From NCBI GenBank assembly GCA_025362495.1, contig JANYGI010000133.1:31597-95596 (forward strand): DNA of 64,000 nt, written 5' to 3'. How positions within the stretch are numbered: the first letter of the stretch is position 1; each line of letters opens with the position of its first letter. The notes under the pieces are model-generated. The model was not told the DNA's origin and searched no databases. It saw nothing but the letters and a program-made list of their open reading frames with translations. This DNA is from Byssovorax sp. GTDB lineage: Bacteria > Myxococcota_A > Polyangia > Polyangiales > Polyangiaceae. The translations under genes and the position numbers were made by a program. Below, one piece after another: positions 35,882 through 44,846 of this stretch.

Positions 35882-37372
35882 TCAGGGGACGTTGGCGGCG
35901 CCGGGCGTCGGCGTGTTGCTGAAGAGCCAGTCGCTGGCCGCGTTGCCGGTGTCGCCGCCGTTCGGCAGCCGGCTGAGCGAGCCATTCTTGGTGTTGCTGT
36001 CCGCCGACGGGAACGGGCTGCCTTCGACGAGGCTGACGACGCCGACGCCGGGGAGGGTGGCCGCGGTGATCGAGCCCTCGTAGGAGAGCGCGTCGACCAG
36101 CGTGCTCGTGGTCGTGTTGAGGAGCGCGACCCCGTCCGGCGCCCCGTTCTGGATGTTGTCCGACGCGAGCGCGAAGTTGATCTTCAGGGCCGCCGCGGGC
36201 GCCGTCGCGTTCAGCGTCGCGGTGCCGACCACCAGATACCCGCCCGCCGGGAGCATGCCCGCCGAGCCGAGGTTGACCGTGAGGTAACCCGTGCTGGTGG
36301 AGCCATTGACGAGCACGAGGGCGTAGCTGGCGAGATCGACCGCGGCGCCGGTGCCGTTGAAGATCTCGACGAACTCGCCCGAGTCCGTGCCCACTTGATC
36401 GTAGTCAATCTCGTTGATGACCAGGTGATTCTGGAAGCACGCGTTGCCCTGGCAATTGCCAGTCAGGCAATCGCCGCTGCCGGCGCAGGCGCCGCCGATG
36501 ATGCATTTGGCGCAGGTCGCGCCGCCACAGTCGATGTCGGTCTCGCCGTTGTTCTTCAGGCCATCGGTGCACGTCGGCGCGCAGAGGTTGCCAGTGCAGG
36601 CGCCGCCGACGCAGTCCGTGCCCGCCGAGCAGATCTTCCCGGTGACGCATTTGGGGCAGGTCGGGCCGCCGCAGTCGAGGTCGGTCTCGGCCCCGTTCTT
36701 CACGTTGTCACCGCAGCCGGCGGGCGCGCACTTGCTGGTGAGCGTGTCGCAGACGCTGCTGGCGCAGTCGCTGTCGGCCACGCACTCGACGCACTTCGAG
36801 GCCGCCGTGCAGTGCTTCCCGCCGCCCGTCGCGCAGGCGGCGCCGGTGGCCAGCGGCGTGAAGGTGGGCACGCCGGTAGCGCAGGCGTTGGTGGTGCAAT
36901 CGTTGGCGTCGTCGGGCGTGTCGGTGTCGTCGGGGATGGTCTTGTTCGCGCCCGCGCCGTCGCACACCGCAAGGAGGCAGTCCTTCGCAGTCTGGGCCGC
37001 GAGGGCCTTGCCATCGGCCGCGAAGACGACGCCGCACACACCCGCTTTGCAGCTGCGCGTCGCGCACTCGGTGTCGGCGCCGGGGCACTCGGCCGCGGTG
37101 CCGCAGGGCTTGGGGCCGCCGGTTCCGGTGGTCGCGCCGCCGCCCACGCCGGTGCTCATGTCGCCGCCCATGCCGCTGCTCGTCGTCGTCGAGGTCGTCG
37201 TCGAGGTCGCGCCGCCGCTCGTCGACGCGCCCGTCGTCGAGCCGGGGCCGGTCGTCGGGCCCGAGGTCGCCGTCGATCCACCCGTCCCCACGAGCGAAGG
37301 ATCGTAGATCGAGCAGGCAGCGAACGCAGCGAACGGGAGCGCGCCGAGGAGCAAAGCGGCTTGGATTCTCAC
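35882..37372 (-). CDS. Cys-rich lipoprotein with lamin-tail domain, single-repeat paralog
   Basis: 496 residues. Hydrophobic signal (RIQAALLLGALPFAAFAAC, probable lipidation Cys), Ser/Thr/Gly spacer, one copy of the Cys-rich module found five times in the neighbour, two or three CxDGxKNxxETDxDCGG blocks, and the same C-terminal lamin-tail domain beginning HLVINEIDYDQ. GTG 37372 is chosen as start because the signal peptide begins there; an ATG at 37447 would add a basic, unlikely leader. Clearly a tandem duplicate of the following gene. It is divergent from a kinase gene. Confidence 0.82.
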   Translation of the reverse strand: MRIQAALLLGALPFAAFAACSIYDPSLVGTGGSTATSGPTTGPGSTTGASTSGGATSTTTSTTTSSGMGGDMSTGVGGGATTGTGGPKPCGTAAECPGADTECATRSCKAGVCGVVFAADGKALAAQTAKDCLLAVCDGAGANKTIPDDTDTPDDANDCTTNACATGVPTFTPLATGAACATGGGKHCTAASKCVECVADSDCASSVCDTLTSKCAPAGCGDNVKNGAETDLDCGGPTCPKCVTGKICSAGTDCVGGACTGNLCAPTCTDGLKNNGETDIDCGGATCAKCIIGGACAGSGDCLTGNCQGNACFQNHLVINEIDYDQVGTDSGEFVEIFNGTGAAVDLASYALVLVNGSTSTGYLTVNLGSAGMLPAGGYLVVGTATLNATAPAAALKINFALASDNIQNGAPDGVALLNTTTSTLVDALSYEGSITAATLPGVGVVSLVEGSPFPSADSNTKNGSLSRLPNGGDTGNAASDWLFSNTPTPGAANVP

Positions 37373-37494
37373 GGAGCGGAGGCTAACCGAGCGGCCCCCG
37401 CGTGTCGATTCGCGCCTCCCGAGCGCCCGAGTGGTGATGGGCCGCACGGCTTGACGGGGCCGGCCAGCGAAGCTCTGATGATACGATCGTGCCC

Positions 37495-38685
37495 ATGACG
37501 ACCCCGGGTCCTGAACGCCGCCTCGGCACCACGGTGCGCGACAAATGGACGCTGGAGCGCATCCTCGGCGTCGGCGGGATGGCGGCCGTCTACGTCGGCT
37601 TGCACCGGATCGGGCGGCGCGACGCGCTCAAGATCCTCCACCCCGACGCCGCCAAGCGACACGACGTCTGCGTGCGCTTCGAGCGTGAGGCGAAGGCGGT
37701 CAACAGCTTCCGCCACCCCGGCGTCGTCGAGATCCGCGACATCGACGTGACGGAGGACGGCGCGCCCTTCCTGGTGATGGAGCTGCTCGACGGCGAGTCG
37801 CTGCTCGATCGCGTGGAGCGCCTGGCGACGATCCCGCTCAACGATGTCCTGGCCTACGCGGACCAGACGCTCGACGTGCTCGCCGCCGCGCACCCGCAGG
37901 GGATCATCCACCGCGACATCAAGCCGGCGAACCTGTACCTGCTGCGCGATGGACGCCTGAAAGTGCTCGATTTCGGCCTCGCGCGCGTCCTCGATCCCGA
38001 CGGACAGAACGCCTGGACGAAGACCGGCGCCACGCTCGGGACGACGCCGTACATGCCGCCGGAGCAGGCGCGCGGGCGGCACATCGACGGCCGCGCCGAT
38101 CTGTTCGCCGTCGGCGCGACCATGTTCCGGCTGCTCACCGGGCGCCGCATCCACGACGCGGCGACCGACTTCGATCTGCTGATGAAGATGGCGAAGGAGC
38201 CGGCGCCGCCGATCGCCTCGGTGCTGGCCGGCTTGCCGAGCGACGTTTGCCACGTGATCGATCGCGCCCTCGCCTTCGATCGCGATCGTCGCTACTCCGA
38301 CGCCGCGTCGATGCTCGCCGACGTGCGGGCGGTGCGCGAAAACCAGCGCCCGCTCCATGCGCTCCGGTTCATCGAGCAGGACAGCGCGATCGATCGCGCC
38401 GCGATGACGCTGCCGCGCGGCAAGACGGCGCCCCCGCCGCGCGCGCCCGAGCCCCCCGCCGTCAGCGACGAGATCTCGGTCGTGTGGAGCGGCCTCTCCA
38501 TGCTGGAGGCGTCGGCGCCGCTGATCGACATCGAGCTCTCGTCGTCGGTGCTCGTGCCGGAGATCGACGGCTCCACCGACAGGGACGGCCCTCCGGTGAT
38601 CACCCCGCGTGCGCCGTCGCCGATGGGGCTGGAATTGACGCTCCTTTCGCCGACGGGCGAGCCGGAGACGAGCGAGGGCGAGTGA
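37495..38685 (+). CDS. Cytoplasmic Ser/Thr protein kinase
   Basis: About 396 residues. Hanks-type domain (about 18-280): ILGVGGMAAVY glycine loop, DALKIL Lys, HRDIKPANLYL catalytic loop, DFGLARV, GTTPYMPPEQ, and RADLFAVGATMFRLLTGR. The C-terminal ~110 residues are Pro/Ser/Glu-rich with no membrane helix, so it is probably soluble. ATG 37495 or GTG 37489 could be the start. Its TGA overlaps the GTG of the zinc-ribbon gene (GTGA), implying that the two act together. Confidence 0.92.
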   Translation: MTTPGPERRLGTTVRDKWTLERILGVGGMAAVYVGLHRIGRRDALKILHPDAAKRHDVCVRFEREAKAVNSFRHPGVVEIRDIDVTEDGAPFLVMELLDGESLLDRVERLATIPLNDVLAYADQTLDVLAAAHPQGIIHRDIKPANLYLLRDGRLKVLDFGLARVLDPDGQNAWTKTGATLGTTPYMPPEQARGRHIDGRADLFAVGATMFRLLTGRRIHDAATDFDLLMKMAKEPAPPIASVLAGLPSDVCHVIDRALAFDRDRRYSDAASMLADVRAVRENQRPLHALRFIEQDSAIDRAAMTLPRGKTAPPPRAPEPPAVSDEISVVWSGLSMLEASAPLIDIELSSSVLVPEIDGSTDRDGPPVITPRAPSPMGLELTLLSPTGEPETSEGE

Positions 38686-39080
38686 CGTACCGCGAGGCCG
38701 CGCTGGCCTGCCCGAGCTGCGCCGATCTCCTCGAGCCGAAGGAGGTGGGCGAGTCGATCATCGACGTGTGCCCGACCTGCGCGGGCATCTGGGTCGACTG
38801 GTTCGACGGCGAGCTCGACGCGATGGTGAAGGGGGGAAAGTCCGCGCCCCGTGACGACGCTCGCGAGGGCCTCGGCGCCGGGGCATGCCCGCGCTGCGGC
38901 CGGGCGCTCGACGCCGAGCTCTACCTCGACTCGGGCGTCCCGATCCGGCGCTGCGGCGAGTGCTCGGGCGCGTTCGTCTCGCACGCCGCGGCGACGGCGC
39001 TGACGAAGATCGAGTCGGGGCTGCTCGCGCGCCTCGTGGCGGTGCTGCGGCGCTTCCTCGGCCCAGCGACGGCGCCCTGA
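38682..39080 (+). CDS. Double zinc-ribbon (zf-TFIIB-like) protein
   Basis: 132 residues. Two treble ribbon units: CPSC...CPTCAGIWVDWFDGELD (about 9-47) and CPRCGR...RRCGECSGAFVS (about 69-98), the zf-TFIIB pattern with C-x-G-x-W/F after the second pair. A short basic-hydrophobic C-terminal helix follows. Start GTG 38682 lies in the kinase stop. Function unknown; coupling suggests it is a kinase partner or substrate. It nearly touches the convergent cyclic-nucleotide-binding gene (4-nt gap). Confidence 0.82.
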   Translation: MTYREAALACPSCADLLEPKEVGESIIDVCPTCAGIWVDWFDGELDAMVKGGKSAPRDDAREGLGAGACPRCGRALDAELYLDSGVPIRRCGECSGAFVSHAAATALTKIESGLLARLVAVLRRFLGPATAP

Positions 39081-39084
39081 AGGT

Positions 39085-40050
39085 TCAGGCCGTCGTCGGC
39101 TTCGCCCGGCGAGCGAGCTCGTTCATGATCTGCTCGCGCTCGTGGCCGAGGCCGGCGAGGGTCGCGTGGATCATCTCGACGTGATCCTCGAGGGCGTCGA
39201 TGACGTCTTCGCGGTGGAGCTCGAGCACGACGGCCGCGGACTCGGCCTCGGCGGTGTAGGGGTGGGTCTCGAACGAGATCGAGGCGCCGCCTCCGACGAG
39301 CGATCCGGGGCCGAAGCGCGCGCGGATCACCGGATTTTCGTGCTCGATCCGGATCGTCCCCCGCGCGACGACGAGCAGCGCGGTCGCGGGATCGCCGCGC
39401 GTGACGAGCCGCTCGCCCGCGCGGAGGGCGCGCTCGCGGGCCGTGGTCGCGAGCAGCGCGAGGGCCTGGATCCCGGCCGTGCGGAAGATGGCGACGCCGC
39501 GCAGCGCCAGCGTTCGCTCCTGGAGGTTCAGCGCGTGCGGCTCCTCGTCGCGCTGCGGCGGCGGCTCGGGGAACCCGCCGCTCGGCGAGACCGTGAGGCG
39601 CATCTTGTGGACGTCGTCGGCGAGGCGGACCATCGAGGTGCGGGCGAATTCGAAGTGCTCTTCGAGGGCCTCGAACCAGTCGTCTTCGCGCAGCACGAGG
39701 GCGCGCACGTCGGTCAGCGCCGTCGCGGTGCGCGAGTAGGCCCGCCGCTGGTTGATGTCGAGGACGCCGATCACCGCGGGCGCCTGGAGCCGCCATGGCT
39801 CGACGTTCGCGGCCGTGAGCTCGACCTCGCCGTGAGTCACGAAGTGGAGGAGCCGGGTGAAATCACCGGCGCGGTAGATGGTCTCGCCGGCGCGGAACGA
39901 GGCGTCGCGCATGGCGCGCGCGAGCTGCAGCGCGGCGCCGCCTCGCGGCTGCCCGTCGGCGATGCTGCGCAAGAACAGCTCGCGTTCGAGGGTGATCAGC
40001 GTCGCGGGCGGCGGCGCCGAGGCGCGGTCGCGCCCTTGCTCACGCGCCAT
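39085..40050 (-). CDS. Protein with two cyclic-nucleotide-binding-like domains
   Basis: 321 residues. Two CAP-ED/cNMP-like beta-rolls: the first around residues 45-140 (FRAGETIYRAGD, LLHFVTHGEVEL, VIGVLDI), the second around 195-300 (LRAGERLVTRGDPATALLVVARGTIRIE, FGPGSLVGG). The phosphate-binding cassette R-T/S-A-x is weak, so ligand binding is uncertain. No DNA-binding domain. Its start overlaps the 3' end of the transporter gene by 11 nt, and it most likely regulates that protein. Confidence 0.85.
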   Translation of the reverse strand: MAREQGRDRASAPPPATLITLERELFLRSIADGQPRGGAALQLARAMRDASFRAGETIYRAGDFTRLLHFVTHGEVELTAANVEPWRLQAPAVIGVLDINQRRAYSRTATALTDVRALVLREDDWFEALEEHFEFARTSMVRLADDVHKMRLTVSPSGGFPEPPPQRDEEPHALNLQERTLALRGVAIFRTAGIQALALLATTARERALRAGERLVTRGDPATALLVVARGTIRIEHENPVIRARFGPGSLVGGGASISFETHPYTAEAESAAVVLELHREDVIDALEDHVEMIHATLAGLGHEREQIMNELARRAKPTTA

Positions 40051-42877
40051 GCGATCCCTCGAGGACCGGCGCGACGGCCCCGCTGCGGCGCGACGCGGCC
40101 ACGCGCGCGGCGAGCGGCGTGGCGATGTTGAGGTACGGGCGCTCGACGCAGATCCGCGCCACCTCGGCGAGCAGGCGCGCCGAGCCGACGTCGAGCGCGT
40201 GGTAGGCGGTGAAGGTGGCGAGCAGCTCGTCGCGATCGCGGAGCAGCATCACGAGAGCGTCCTCGTACGTCGCGGGAGGCCGGGGAATGAAGCGTAACGA
40301 GCGCTCGACGCGATCGGCGGTGGGCAGATCGTCGGCGACGAGGCGGACCAGCTCGCGCGCGTCGCGGTCCTCCGGCGCGGGCCGCCCGCGCGGGAGCGTG
40401 AGCGTGTCGAGGAACTCCATCGCCTGCCCGCGGAGGCGTCGATCCCCCGTCACCAGCGCCGCGTGGGCGCTGCGGATGTCCTCGTCGCGGTGGAGGATCT
40501 GCAGCAGCCGGAACGCCCGCTCGAGCGACTGCCGCTGCTTGTCGCCGAGGAGCCCGAGCACCAGCGAGACGTCGGCCTCGCCGGCGAAGGCGAGCTGGGC
40601 GCCGCGGCGCTCGTCGAGGGCCGAAGCGACCGAGACGAGGCGCAGGTGCTCGACGAGGTTGCGCCGCATTTCGGCCGCGATTCGCCGGCGATCGAAGCGC
40701 AGCGCGGCGGTGTCGCCGAGGGCGCGATGCTCGGCGTCCTGCCCCGCGGCGAGGCGCCCGAGCCCGCGCAGCGCCTTGTAGCGGACGAACCCTTGCCGAT
40801 CGGTCACGAGCAGATCGGTGAGCACGTCGACCGCGCGCTGCGACGCGAACCGAGCGATGGATCGCGGCAAATGCGCGCGGCGTCGCGACGGCGTCGCCGG
40901 ATCGGCCAGCGCCGCCAGCAGCGCCTCGAACGCCGGGTCGCCCTGCCGCACCAGGGCGCGTCGCACCGACTCGCGACCGCTGCGCCGATCGAGCCGCAAG
41001 ATCAGCTTGGGGATCACCTCGGGCGCGTCGATCGTGCCGAGGGCCATCGCGGCGTGCTCGGCGACGTCGGGGCGCTCGTCCTCGACGAGCTGGAGGAGCA
41101 CGTCGGCCCAGCGCGCGTCGGCGTGATCGCTGATGGCGTCGAGGAGCGCGAGCGCGACGGCGCGCCCCGTGTCGCCCTCGAGCGCGAGGAGACCCTGGAT
41201 CGCGGCGTCGTCGCTCGGCCGCTCGGCCGCGCTCCGCGTCGCGAGGTTGAACGCCGCGTGAGCGCGCACGAGCGGGCTCGCGTCGTCGAGCGCCGGCCGC
41301 ACGGCGTCGGTCTCCCCGAGGTGCACCAGCGTCCGCACCGTCGCCGCGCGCACCGCCTCGGCCTTGTGAACGAGCAGCCGCTGCATCAGCGGGATCCACT
41401 CGCGGCGGTTCGTCTCGAGCGCCAGCGCGAGCGCGCGCAGCAGCACCGCCTCTGCGTCGTGAAAGAGGATCAGGCCCGGGACCAGCCGCGAGCGGCCCTT
41501 GTCCTGGAGGATGCCAATCGCCGCCGTCACCCGCGGGGGATCGGGGCTGGAGAGCGCGTCCATCACCGCCTCGATCGAGCCGAGATCGAGGTCTTGCGAC
41601 TCGATCGAGAGATCGAGCGTGCCCCGCGAGAGCGCCTGGCGGAAGAGGTCGAGGTAGCTGCCCCGCATCATCACGATCGTCCCGATCCAGCCCACCGTGA
41701 GCGCCGCGATCATCGCCGCGAGCACCGGCGGCTTCGCCAGGTGGTACGTCGCGAGGAGGAGCAGCACGCCGGCCACGACGGCCTGGATCAGCCGGCCGAA
41801 CACCGAGTCGAGCAGGGCCTTCGAGCGCGTGCGCACGTCGCTCGGCAGGGGCATCCACAGCAGCTCGCCCGCGACGCGCTGGAGCGAGTAGCGCAGCGAT
41901 CCGTCGGCCCCTTTGATCACCAGCGCCATCGTCAGGAGGCCGCCGGTGAGCAGCACGCCGGCCGCGCCGCCGAGCATCAGCGTCGGCAGGATCATCAGCG
42001 CCGGGACGACGCCGACCTGCCGGAGCATGCGCCCCGTGAGCAGCAGCTGCACGGCGAGCGACAGCGCGTTGAGCACCGCGTAGGTGCGCGCGAAGAAGGC
42101 GCCGAGCTGCTCCGGCGGCACGTGATGCGCCGCGATCGACTTGAAGAGATAGTCGCCCACGAGCAGCGCCGCGGTGGAGACGGCCGCGAGCACCGCCATC
42201 TGCCGCAGGTACGGGTAGCGACGGAAGAGCTCGCGCACGCTCTCCTGCGGCGCGGGGGCTGCGTCGGGCACGACGGCCGCGGCCTCGACGCGCGCCTCGA
42301 CCCCGCGCACCGTCGTCAGGAACACCGCGGTGATCAGGAACAGCCCCGCCGACACCAGCAGCAGCGAGCTCACCGGCACGAGCGACAGCGCCGCCGCGGC
42401 CCCGCTCGCGCCCGTCACCGCGCCGCCGACGCCGCCCGCGGCGATCGGCCCGAAGAGCCGCTTGCCTTGCGTCACCGTGAAGCGCTGCCCCGCGAACATC
42501 CAGAACTGCACGCCGAGCACGGTGCCGATGAGCGCGCTCCACGTGTAGAGCACGAAGAGCGCGAAGGGCGTCAGCGTGACGAAATGGAGCAGCGTCGTCC
42601 CGTACGCCGCGGCGAGGAGCGTGAAGATCAGCGCGTTGCGCTGCCCGAAGCGCTGCACGAAGCGGGTGTTGGCCGCCGTCACGATCAGCGTCAGCGCCGC
42701 GAGCAGCACGTACACCAGCGCGAGGCGGCTCGGCGGCAGCTTGCTCAGGAAGAGCGCGTCGCGCGCCGTCTCGAGGATGGTGTGCCCGGCGATGATCCCG
42801 AAGAGCGCGAGGAAGGCCTCGAGCGCAGGCCGCGCCTCGCCCTCCCGTAGATCCATGAACCGCGAGAGCCAGCGCAT
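40040..42877 (-). CDS. NTT/MFS-like membrane transporter fused to HEAT repeats
   Basis: 945 residues. The N-terminal half (about 15-420) has some 12 hydrophobic helices, with a broken cytosolic loop around 215-235, and resembles nucleotide-exchange (NTT/Npt-like) or MFS transporters. From about 430 to 800 there are Ala/Leu/Arg-rich HEAT-type helical repeats (ALDDASPLVRAHAAFNLATR, VAEHAAMALGTIDAPEVIPK and others), then a further helical C-terminus. In several bacteria NTT-HEAT-cNMP domains are fused in one chain; here the cNMP part is the overlapping next gene. ATG 42877. Substrate unknown. Confidence 0.8.
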   Translation of the reverse strand: MRWLSRFMDLREGEARPALEAFLALFGIIAGHTILETARDALFLSKLPPSRLALVYVLLAALTLIVTAANTRFVQRFGQRNALIFTLLAAAYGTTLLHFVTLTPFALFVLYTWSALIGTVLGVQFWMFAGQRFTVTQGKRLFGPIAAGGVGGAVTGASGAAAALSLVPVSSLLLVSAGLFLITAVFLTTVRGVEARVEAAAVVPDAAPAPQESVRELFRRYPYLRQMAVLAAVSTAALLVGDYLFKSIAAHHVPPEQLGAFFARTYAVLNALSLAVQLLLTGRMLRQVGVVPALMILPTLMLGGAAGVLLTGGLLTMALVIKGADGSLRYSLQRVAGELLWMPLPSDVRTRSKALLDSVFGRLIQAVVAGVLLLLATYHLAKPPVLAAMIAALTVGWIGTIVMMRGSYLDLFRQALSRGTLDLSIESQDLDLGSIEAVMDALSSPDPPRVTAAIGILQDKGRSRLVPGLILFHDAEAVLLRALALALETNRREWIPLMQRLLVHKAEAVRAATVRTLVHLGETDAVRPALDDASPLVRAHAAFNLATRSAAERPSDDAAIQGLLALEGDTGRAVALALLDAISDHADARWADVLLQLVEDERPDVAEHAAMALGTIDAPEVIPKLILRLDRRSGRESVRRALVRQGDPAFEALLAALADPATPSRRRAHLPRSIARFASQRAVDVLTDLLVTDRQGFVRYKALRGLGRLAAGQDAEHRALGDTAALRFDRRRIAAEMRRNLVEHLRLVSVASALDERRGAQLAFAGEADVSLVLGLLGDKQRQSLERAFRLLQILHRDEDIRSAHAALVTGDRRLRGQAMEFLDTLTLPRGRPAPEDRDARELVRLVADDLPTADRVERSLRFIPRPPATYEDALVMLLRDRDELLATFTAYHALDVGSARLLAEVARICVERPYLNIATPLAARVAASRRSGAVAPVLEGSHGA

Positions 42878-42927
42878 CGGGGCGCGGAGGGTAACCGGCC
42901 CGGGGCTCCAGTGCTACGCTCGCCGCC

Positions 42928-43293
42928 ATGCAGTGCAGCATCCACCGCGAAAGCAACCTCGGTGACGGTCCGCAGGATCTCCGGCTCCGCTGGGGCGCGA
43001 TCGCCTTCGCCCTGGGCCTCGTCCTCGCGGTCGTGCTGCTGGAGATCGGGGCCCCGCCGACGCTCCGCCTGCTCCTCGCGATCCCGTTCTTCGTCGGCGC
43101 GACGGGGCTCTACCAGGGCCTCTTCCGCACCTGCAGCGGCCTCGCGGCCCAGGGCCTGCGCGACAGCGGCGACGGCCCCACGCCCATCGCCGACCCCGAC
43201 GAGCTCGCGCGCGTCCGCCGCACCGCGATGATCCTCACGGTGTGCGCGGTGGTCTCGGCCGCGCTGGGCACCGGCCTCTTCATGCTCGTTTGA
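42928..43293 (+). CDS. Small integral membrane protein
   Basis: 121 residues. Two adjacent hydrophobic segments (about 22-42 and 46-66) and a third at the C-terminus (about 100-120), separated by a polar loop with SGDGPTPIADPDELARVRR. An HRESNLGDGPQ N-terminus precedes the first helix. Not recognised as a family. It diverges from the NTT/HEAT gene (50-nt gap) and converges with the GT-C gene. Confidence 0.7.
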   Translation: MQCSIHRESNLGDGPQDLRLRWGAIAFALGLVLAVVLLEIGAPPTLRLLLAIPFFVGATGLYQGLFRTCSGLAAQGLRDSGDGPTPIADPDELARVRRTAMILTVCAVVSAALGTGLFMLV

Positions 43294-43313
43294 GCTCAAA
43301 CGATCGCAGCGAG

Positions 43314-43332
43314 GCCGGGGTCCCGCCCCGGC
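43314..43332. terminator. GC hairpin between convergent genes
   Basis: GCCGGGG, five-base loop, CCCCGGC: a perfect 7-bp stem ending at the stop codon of the downstream minus-strand gene. No T-tract. Confidence 0.4.
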
Positions 43333-44826
43333 TCAGGCGGTCTCGCTCTCGTCCGCGGGTCCGACTTCGCTCTTCACGTCCCCGCCAGGCACGCTGACCG
43401 CCTCCGTGACTGGCGCGCTCGGCGCCTCGGCGACAACCGCGCTCTGCGCCTCGACGACAGGCGCGCTCAGGGGCTCGACGACAGGCTCGCTGTCCGGCGC
43501 GGGGGTCACGTCGGCGAAGCGGAGCCGGGCGCGGCGATAGGCCTCGACGCCCAGAACGATGAAGACTCCATCCCAGGGGATGCGGTAGCGGGTCTCGCCG
43601 GAGGCGGCGAATACGGCCACGCACACGCCGATGATCGGCGAGACGATCAAGAGCTCGATCGAGCGGAGAAACCCGAGGACGCCGCGCCTCCGCAGGACGT
43701 CGGCCAGCAGCACCATCGCCGGGAAGAACACGAAGAACAGGAACGCATAGTGGGTGGCGTAGCTCGCGGGCCAGGCGCCGGTCGAGTTCGCCGGCCACGG
43801 GTAGCTGCCTCCGAAGCAGTCCCACACGTGCTCGAACGAGAGGACGATGGCCTCGGCCGGGTGCTCACCGACCCACTTCCAGGCGAACTCGGCGTTCTTC
43901 TTCTGGTTGGTGATCAGGAACGGTACGACCTTCTTCTCGCGATACCCATGCTGGTAGGCGGCGGGGCTGCCGAAGGCGACGACGAAGCCGGGCGTGGCGG
44001 GATCACGCCACTCGATCCCCTCGATCCTCCCGTAGTGACCGAGGAGGAAGTCAGCCGCGCTCTTGTTGGATCCGCTGCAAAAATGGCCCTCGTTGGCCAC
44101 CGTGCAGCGGTGAACGAGCTTGACGGTCAGGGGCGCCGCCGAAAGGAGGAAGACCGCGAAGACGAGGATCCGGCCGCGGAGCTTCGGCGTGCGCGAGAAG
44201 ACCAGGTGAAGCGCGCAGAACCCGAGGACGGCCGGCATGGCCACCATCTTCAGGGCCATGGCGACGGAGAACAGGAACCCTGCCAGCGTCGCGAGGGCGA
44301 TGAAGCCCGCGGTGCGCCGGCGCGTGGGCTCGCGGGAGGCGAGCTTCATCGCCACGAGATAGACCACGAACGTCAGCGTCGCGACGAGGGCGATGTGGAT
44401 CTCGGCGAGGAAGTAACCGCCGTAGTCGACGAAGGCGAAATAGGCGCTCGACACCGCGATCGAGCCCTGCGCCGTGCGCTTGCCGAGGGTGACCCACCCG
44501 AGCGCCCCCACCGCGAGCGGCACCAGGGCGCAGACGACGAAGCTGAAATACACCAGCTTCTGCTGCGTCGGATCGATGGCGTTGAAGAACATCAGCAGCC
44601 AGGTGAGCCCAGGCGGGTGCGTGATGTCACCGATGTTGACGACGTAGCCCGGCTTCGCCAGCCGCTTGGCCAGGCCGACGTACATCGCCATGTCGGAGTA
44701 GACGAACTTCCGCGGATCGTGCCACCGGGTGATGTGGAGGAAGCGCCAGACTACGCCCAGCGCGAACATCACCCAGGTGATCACCGACGGAAGCCGGGGA
44801 TACCGCTCGAAGAGTCGTTGTTTCAT
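43333..44826 (-). CDS. GT-C-fold membrane glycosyltransferase, copy 1
   Basis: 497 residues with about ten membrane helices. After the first helix comes YSDMAMY (Asp in the first external loop, the catalytic-type position of GT39/PMT-like enzymes), then DITHPPGLTW. Later FLLGHYGRIEG and AFGSPAAYQHGYRE are external loop blocks shared with the upstream paralog. The C-terminal ~75 residues are a cytosolic or periplasmic tail with degenerate S-A-P-V-V/T-E-A repeats. It probably transfers a sugar from a polyprenyl carrier in the envelope. It starts 20 nt after copy 2. Confidence 0.8.
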   Translation of the reverse strand: MKQRLFERYPRLPSVITWVMFALGVVWRFLHITRWHDPRKFVYSDMAMYVGLAKRLAKPGYVVNIGDITHPPGLTWLLMFFNAIDPTQQKLVYFSFVVCALVPLAVGALGWVTLGKRTAQGSIAVSSAYFAFVDYGGYFLAEIHIALVATLTFVVYLVAMKLASREPTRRRTAGFIALATLAGFLFSVAMALKMVAMPAVLGFCALHLVFSRTPKLRGRILVFAVFLLSAAPLTVKLVHRCTVANEGHFCSGSNKSAADFLLGHYGRIEGIEWRDPATPGFVVAFGSPAAYQHGYREKKVVPFLITNQKKNAEFAWKWVGEHPAEAIVLSFEHVWDCFGGSYPWPANSTGAWPASYATHYAFLFFVFFPAMVLLADVLRRRGVLGFLRSIELLIVSPIIGVCVAVFAASGETRYRIPWDGVFIVLGVEAYRRARLRFADVTPAPDSEPVVEPLSAPVVEAQSAVVAEAPSAPVTEAVSVPGGDVKSEVGPADESETA

Positions 44827-44846
44827 GGCCGTCGGAGGAGCGAGGC

